Source: JBIOHP01 sp044449065 (GTDB lineage Bacteria > Bacteroidota > Ignavibacteria > UBA10030 > SZUA-254). Taken from it: DNA of 48,037 nucleotides. Positions within the stretch are counted from its first letter, which is position 1. Each line of letters opens with the position of its first letter. The notes under the pieces were generated by a model. That model saw only the letters and a program-made list of their open reading frames with translations. It was not told where the DNA came from and ran no database searches. The DNA is taken from assembly GCA_044449065.1 (NCBI GenBank), contig JBIOHP010000028.1, forward strand, positions 1 to 48,037, written 5' to 3'. A program made the translations under genes and the position numbers. Shown here piece by piece: positions 43,765-48,037 of this stretch.

Positions 43765-46038
43765 ATGAACCGTCTCACGCTTATCCTATTTTTCTTCATT
43801 TTCGTTTTTTATCAGTGTGGATTTGCGCAGCAACGGATCACGCTCCGGTTAGTCGATTGGGCGGATCTGGATGAAATACCGCTCGATGAAGCAGCGTTGA
43901 ATTCCTTTAGGAAGCTCTATCCGGATATTTCTATACTCTACGAACCAAATCCGGGCAGGCAATACGAAGAAAAAATCCTCACGGGTATGGCTGCCGACGA
44001 TCCGCCAGATGTTTTTCTCCTTGATTCTAAGCTCATACCTACCTTCACAAATAAACAAATTCTTCTCGATCTCAACTCTTATATATTGCCTCTCAACATT
44101 GATACAACACAGTGGTTTTCAAACGTCCTGAATATCGGCCGGAGAGAAAACAAATTGTTTGCATTCCCCAAAGGATTCACGCCATTAATGATGTTTTATA
44201 ACAAACGGCTTTTTCGCGAGGCCGGACTGGCGTATCCCTCCGCAAATTGGACGTGGAATGATTATCTCGAAGATGCAAAGAAACTGACAATTGATACCGA
44301 TCGGGATGGCGTGCCGGAACAGTACGGTACTGCGTTTACAAATTATTATTTTTATTGGATACCGTGGGTATGGTCGAACGGGGGTGATGTCGTCAATCCT
44401 GCCGGAACTGTTTCTACCGGATATTTGAATTCCCCGCGAACAGAAGAAACGCTGGCATATCTCATCAACCTCAGGAAGGAGTACAAAGTTGCGCCTGAGG
44501 TTGGCAGTTGGGTTCAGGCAGAAAAAACCGGCACAAACTCTGCTCTTTTCGCGACGGGGAAAATAGCAATGATTGTTGACGGTCATTGGAGAATGCCAAA
44601 GTTTTTAAGCTATATTAAAAATAAATCGCTTGATATAGGCGTTGCTAAGTTTCCCGCCGCTGCGAACGGAAAAAAAACAAATGTGCTTTATGAATCCGGT
44701 TGGTGCGTTCCTGTAAGTTCAAAACATCCAAACGAGGCAGTCCTCCTTGCCGCTTTTATGGCGGGTGAAGAGGCATGCCGGATCAGAGCGTCGAAACATC
44801 TCGAAATACCATCGAACATCAAGGTCGCCCGTGAGATGGTCTTATCCGATTCTACCGGTATGGAAAAAGCATTCGTCGATGAGGCATCGAATTGCCGCCA
44901 GCCGTGGGGGTCTATCATAGAAAGATTCAGCGAAATCGAATGGACGCTCCAAAATGCAGTTGATGAAGTAATGTTAAATAATCGACCTATGCATGAAACA
45001 ATGTCTAAGTATGCTTTGCAGGTGGATAAGGAGTTGCGGGATATCAGGACAAATGAAAAACTCACATTTAAGCCGATAAAAACCCACACAGAGATACTTC
45101 AATTTCTTTTTGGAGTGGCATCGGTTGTGCTGGTTGGTTGCATCGCTTTATTCGTACATGGTAAGAAGAAGGATCGAAGAATGACCGGCATCGCGTTTGC
45201 GTTTCTCTCTCCGTCGCTGATTCACCTTGTGGTATTTATTTTTACACCTATCGTGTTTGCAGCGTACCTGAGCACCCATCGGTGGGATATTGTTGTCCCC
45301 GATATATCGTATATCGGATTAGATAACTTCAAGGAAATGCTGCACGATGAAAATTTCTGGAATGCTCTCAAAAACACGGTTCTCTTTACACTGAACGTTC
45401 CATTCGGTATGGCGATTTCCCTCGGCGTAGCTCTGATGATGCATAAGAGGATCAAGGGATTGGGATTTCTCCGGACTCTCTATTTTCTCCCCGGTGTAAC
45501 TTCCTTCGTCGCAATTGCGCTTGTTTGGATGTGGATATACCATCCCTCGTTTGGCGCCGCTAATTTTCTTCTTCATGCTCTGGGACTGAACCCTCTCCAG
45601 TGGCTCAATTCAGAAAATACTGCTATGATTTCTGTTATGATTTTTACTATCTGGCTGGGATTGGGATATCAAATGGTGATATTTTTAGCCGGCTTGCAGG
45701 GAATCCCGGAGGATTTGTATGACGCTGCGCGAATAGACGGCGCGTCTGGCTGGCAGCGGTTCTGGGGGATAACATTGCCATTATTGAAACCGACGACTTT
45801 TTTTATTTTAGTCACGACATTTATCAGTTCTTTTCAGGTTTTCACATCAGTCTATGTAATGACGGCGGGAGGACCCGTGCGAAGCACCGATGTCATTGTA
45901 TATCATATTTATCAAAGCGCGTGGGAGCAGTTACGGATGGGATATGCTTCGGCTATGTCGTGGATTTTATTTCTTATTATTATGGCAGCGACATGGATTC
46001 AGTTCAAATTATTAGGAAAAGAAGTTGATTATGTATAA
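43765..46038 (+). CDS. Sugar ABC importer: substrate-binding protein fused to MalF-type permease
   Basis: 757 residues. A signal peptide (LTLILFFFIFVFYQCGFAQ) precedes an extracellular solute-binding family 1 domain at about 22-430 (ITLRLVDWADLDEIPLDEAALNSF, AFPKGFTPLMMFYNKRLFREAGL, MIVDGHWRMPKFL). A membrane segment at about 445-465 leads to an MalF-like permease at about 472-757. The permease has NALKNTVLFTLNVPFGMAISLGVALMM, the EAA loop EDLYDAARIDGASGWQRFWGITLPLLKP and FTSVYVMTAGGP. Usually these are separate proteins; here the tethered binding domain would sit in the periplasm. The frame is continuous with no stop between, so it is a real fusion. Partner permease: the gene at 47108. Confidence 0.92.
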   Translation: MNRLTLILFFFIFVFYQCGFAQQRITLRLVDWADLDEIPLDEAALNSFRKLYPDISILYEPNPGRQYEEKILTGMAADDPPDVFLLDSKLIPTFTNKQILLDLNSYILPLNIDTTQWFSNVLNIGRRENKLFAFPKGFTPLMMFYNKRLFREAGLAYPSANWTWNDYLEDAKKLTIDTDRDGVPEQYGTAFTNYYFYWIPWVWSNGGDVVNPAGTVSTGYLNSPRTEETLAYLINLRKEYKVAPEVGSWVQAEKTGTNSALFATGKIAMIVDGHWRMPKFLSYIKNKSLDIGVAKFPAAANGKKTNVLYESGWCVPVSSKHPNEAVLLAAFMAGEEACRIRASKHLEIPSNIKVAREMVLSDSTGMEKAFVDEASNCRQPWGSIIERFSEIEWTLQNAVDEVMLNNRPMHETMSKYALQVDKELRDIRTNEKLTFKPIKTHTEILQFLFGVASVVLVGCIALFVHGKKKDRRMTGIAFAFLSPSLIHLVVFIFTPIVFAAYLSTHRWDIVVPDISYIGLDNFKEMLHDENFWNALKNTVLFTLNVPFGMAISLGVALMMHKRIKGLGFLRTLYFLPGVTSFVAIALVWMWIYHPSFGAANFLLHALGLNPLQWLNSENTAMISVMIFTIWLGLGYQMVIFLAGLQGIPEDLYDAARIDGASGWQRFWGITLPLLKPTTFFILVTTFISSFQVFTSVYVMTAGGPVRSTDVIVYHIYQSAWEQLRMGYASAMSWILFLIIMAATWIQFKLLGKEVDYV

Positions 46039-46073
46039 TTTCCCGGTAATTATTTTAATAAAAATAAGTTAAT

Positions 46074-47111
46074 ATGTTTTCCGAATTGGAAAATATTACG
46101 CAACTCACCACGGCAATCACCCGATCTATATCTGCGGAGAATCCAACCGGCGGGAAGGGGCAAGGGGCTAAATCAATCCCGGATGAGAAAAACCCTGCGT
46201 CTGCATTGGGTATCGGCTGGAAGGTAACCCCATGCATCAATCTGGAAAAAGAATCTATAGCAACAATCGCGCAGATCGATGGTCCCGGAGTAATTACGCA
46301 TATATGGATGACGGTTGCCGAACCTGCATACAGGGATTGTATTCTTCGGTTTTATTGGGACGATGAATTACATCCATCCATTGAAACACCATTGGGTGAT
46401 TTTTTCGCGAATGGACACGGTCTGAGGTATAATGTTAATTCTATTCCTGTCGTTGTAAATCCTTCCGGCGGTTTCAATTGCTATTGGAGAATGCCGTTCC
46501 GAAAAAAATGTAAAATTACGATTGAAAATCCCGGGAACACAGTGATAAAAAATTTTTTCTATCAGATTTCTTATGAGTTGAAGGAAATCCCGGAAAATAT
46601 TGGGTTTTTACATTCTCAATGGCGGAGGGGACGAACAAACCGGCAGAAGCCGGAACACGTTATTCTCGATGGAATACAAGGGAGAGGAAATTACATCGGC
46701 ACCTTTATATCCTGGATTCAACACGATGAAGGATGGTGGGGGGAAGGAGAGGTTAAATTTTTTCTTGATGATGATCGAGAATTTCCAACAATTTGCGGAA
46801 CCGGAACGGAAGATTATTTCGGCGGGGCGTGGTGTTTTGGAGAAACCTATTCCACGCCGTATCTCGGTTATCCGTTGTGGATGAAGGGACAAAATATTCA
46901 ACAACATGCAATGTACCGGTGGCACATCCCCGACCCAATCCGGTTTCAAAAGAATCTCCGGGTGTCGATTCAAGCTCTCGGATGGAACAAACAGGGGAAA
47001 TTTCAGCCGTTGAACGATGATATTGCCTCGACCGCATACTGGTATCAGAATGAACCGCACGCGCCGTTTCCGGAATTACCGTCTTTGGAGAAGAGAAGGG
47101 TGGTGCTATGA
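46074..47111 (+). CDS. DUF2961 / glycoside hydrolase family 172 protein
   Basis: 345 residues. Family features: WMTVAEPAYRDCILRFYWDDELHPSIETPLGDFFANGHG at the start, PSGGFNCYWRMPFRKK, FYQISYEL, and the most conserved GTGTEDYFGGAWCFGE plus YRWHIPDPIRFQK. Known GH172 members act on alpha-fructofuranosides or D-arabinofuranosides. The Glu in GTGTEDY is a likely catalytic residue. No signal peptide is seen, so it may act in the cytoplasm on imported sugar, unlike many secreted members. It lies between the two permease genes and overlaps the next start by 4 bp (ATGA). Substrate is inferred only from family. Confidence 0.88.
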   Translation: MFSELENITQLTTAITRSISAENPTGGKGQGAKSIPDEKNPASALGIGWKVTPCINLEKESIATIAQIDGPGVITHIWMTVAEPAYRDCILRFYWDDELHPSIETPLGDFFANGHGLRYNVNSIPVVVNPSGGFNCYWRMPFRKKCKITIENPGNTVIKNFFYQISYELKEIPENIGFLHSQWRRGRTNRQKPEHVILDGIQGRGNYIGTFISWIQHDEGWWGEGEVKFFLDDDREFPTICGTGTEDYFGGAWCFGETYSTPYLGYPLWMKGQNIQQHAMYRWHIPDPIRFQKNLRVSIQALGWNKQGKFQPLNDDIASTAYWYQNEPHAPFPELPSLEKRRVVL

Positions 47112-47947
47112 TGATAAATTTACATTCAACTAAAAATATAACATCCGTACTAATCTATGCGGCATTGACGCTGCTGGCATTATCCATGCTGTTTCCATTT
47201 CTCTGGATGGTGAGTACATCATTAATGGGAGATCTTGAGGTATATCAATTCCCTCCAAAGTTTTTACCGTCGACATTACGCTGGTCAAATTTCATCGAAG
47301 CGATGACGCTGCAGCCGTTTGGAAGGTTTTTCTTAAATTCTGCTATTGTGTCGTTGGCTTCCGTTTTCGGTCAGATCGTATTTTGTTCGATGGCGGGATA
47401 TGCGTTCGCACGATTACGCTTTATCGGACGGGATAAGATTTTCGGACTCTACCTCGCAACAATGATGATCCCGGCAATTGTAACGATTATCCCGGCATTT
47501 TTGATTATCAATGTTTTTGGCTGGATGAATACCTACTGGGCGTTATTTACTCCCACTTTATCAAGCGTGTGGGGAATATTTCTTATGAAGCAATTCTTTC
47601 AAACAATTCCCAAAGATTTGGAAGACGCAGCGAGGGTAGATGGCGCCTCGGAGATGACGATCTTTTTAAAGATCGTATTGCCGTTGGCAAAACCTGCGCT
47701 TGCCACGCTCGCGATATTTGCGTTTATCGGAAGCTGGAAGGACTTTCTCTGGCCACTGATCGTCACGAACAGATCGGATATGAGAACAGTGGAAATCGGT
47801 ATTGCCAACTTCTCAAATTTGTATCAAACAGATTGGCAGCATCAGATGGCGGCGGCGGTTGTAGTGATGCTGCCGGTTATTATCGTATTTATCCTCGCGC
47901 AGAAATATTTTGTGCGGGGTATTACGTTGACGGGGATGAAAGGGTGA
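47108..47947 (+). CDS. Sugar ABC importer permease, MalG type
   Basis: 279 residues. About six membrane segments (SVLIYAALTLLALSMLFPFLWM at the start) and the EAA loop KDLEDAARVDGASEMTIFLKIVLPLAKPA, the binding-protein-dependent permease motif contacted by the ATPase. CUT1 class. Its ATG overlaps the GH172 stop (ATGA), so translation is coupled. It pairs with the SBP-permease fusion. The ATPase is not in this cluster; the MalK/MsmX-like gene at 8069-9169 is a candidate. The 47948-48037 end holds no convincing gene. Confidence 0.95.
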   Translation: MMINLHSTKNITSVLIYAALTLLALSMLFPFLWMVSTSLMGDLEVYQFPPKFLPSTLRWSNFIEAMTLQPFGRFFLNSAIVSLASVFGQIVFCSMAGYAFARLRFIGRDKIFGLYLATMMIPAIVTIIPAFLIINVFGWMNTYWALFTPTLSSVWGIFLMKQFFQTIPKDLEDAARVDGASEMTIFLKIVLPLAKPALATLAIFAFIGSWKDFLWPLIVTNRSDMRTVEIGIANFSNLYQTDWQHQMAAAVVVMLPVIIVFILAQKYFVRGITLTGMKG

Positions 47948-48037
47948 AGTAATTATGAGTGAGAAAGGAAAAATTAAAAAATTATCCTAATGGGTTAGGT
48001 CTTGACCGACAAATCGCAATGGCGGGCGTAGTATGAC

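Noticed and set aside
47955..48037. Start of another gene at the window end
   Set aside because: The ATG at 47955 opens only 11 codons; the last bases show no family signal.

Overview
The window looks like a chromosomal segment of a Gram-negative bacterium from the Bacteroidota/Chlorobiota/Ignavibacteriota side of the tree. The first protein ends in a type IX secretion (T9SS) sorting tail with the LYQNYPNPFNPTT signature typical of Ignavibacteria and relatives. DUF4296 and DUF1684 lipoproteins are present. Many genes lack a strong Shine-Dalgarno, several start with TTG, and base composition is moderate (by eye). The species cannot be named from the sequence alone.

Layout. 1-4824: 3' part of a huge secreted repeat protein (15 InlB-like B repeats plus a T9SS tail). 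4965-9169: a sugar/SAM methyltransferase-like gene (-), alpha-glucan phosphorylase (+) and a MalK/MsmX-type ABC ATPase (-). 9481-16636: a minus-strand housekeeping operon read as FAH-family hydrolase > M23 peptidase > valS > DUF480 (YceH) > exported FKBP prolyl isomerase. 16771-20466 (+): purM, a double-GAF sensor histidine kinase and a methyltransferase. 20470-21753 (-): two lipoproteins. 21778-23586: an IS200-like REP-associated transposase (RAYT) inside an array of six two-hairpin palindromic repeats. 23587-32594 (+): efp-accB-accC-gcvH-gcvP-guaA-tyrS, covering translation, fatty-acid initiation, glycine cleavage and GMP synthesis. 32595-34961: repeat-rich DNA with one WD40/TolB-like lipoprotein gene, two copies of a small MITE-like element and two decayed T9SS tails. 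34962-40169 (+): DAHP synthase behind an attenuator-like hairpin, a VOC dioxygenase/esterase pair (mhqO/mhqD-like), a rhomboid protease, thiI and a CDGSH Fe-S protein. 40198-47947 (+): a carbohydrate locus with a Tat-exported putative (alpha/alpha)6-type enzyme, galactokinase, a substrate-binding-protein/permease fusion, a GH172 (DUF2961) enzyme and a MalG-type permease.

Working together. The 40-48 kb genes form a plausible uptake-and-degradation system for an oligosaccharide. The fused binding protein/MalF-type permease and the MalG-type permease would need an ATPase, and none is encoded beside them. The MalK/MsmX-like ATPase at 8069-9169 is a natural candidate. Galactokinase and GH172 point to galactose- or furanose-containing glycans. 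Glucan phosphorylase suggests storage-glucan turnover.

Most notable observation. Two copies of a 118-119 bp ORF-less element with about 16-bp terminal inverted repeats each sit exactly in the 4-nt loop of a palindromic repeat hairpin, and the loop itself (ATGG or CCAC) is duplicated on both sides. Related hairpins without the insertion lie in the same 2 kb. This suggests a transposon whose target is the tip of a hairpin or cruciform. No tRNA, rRNA or CRISPR array was recognised.
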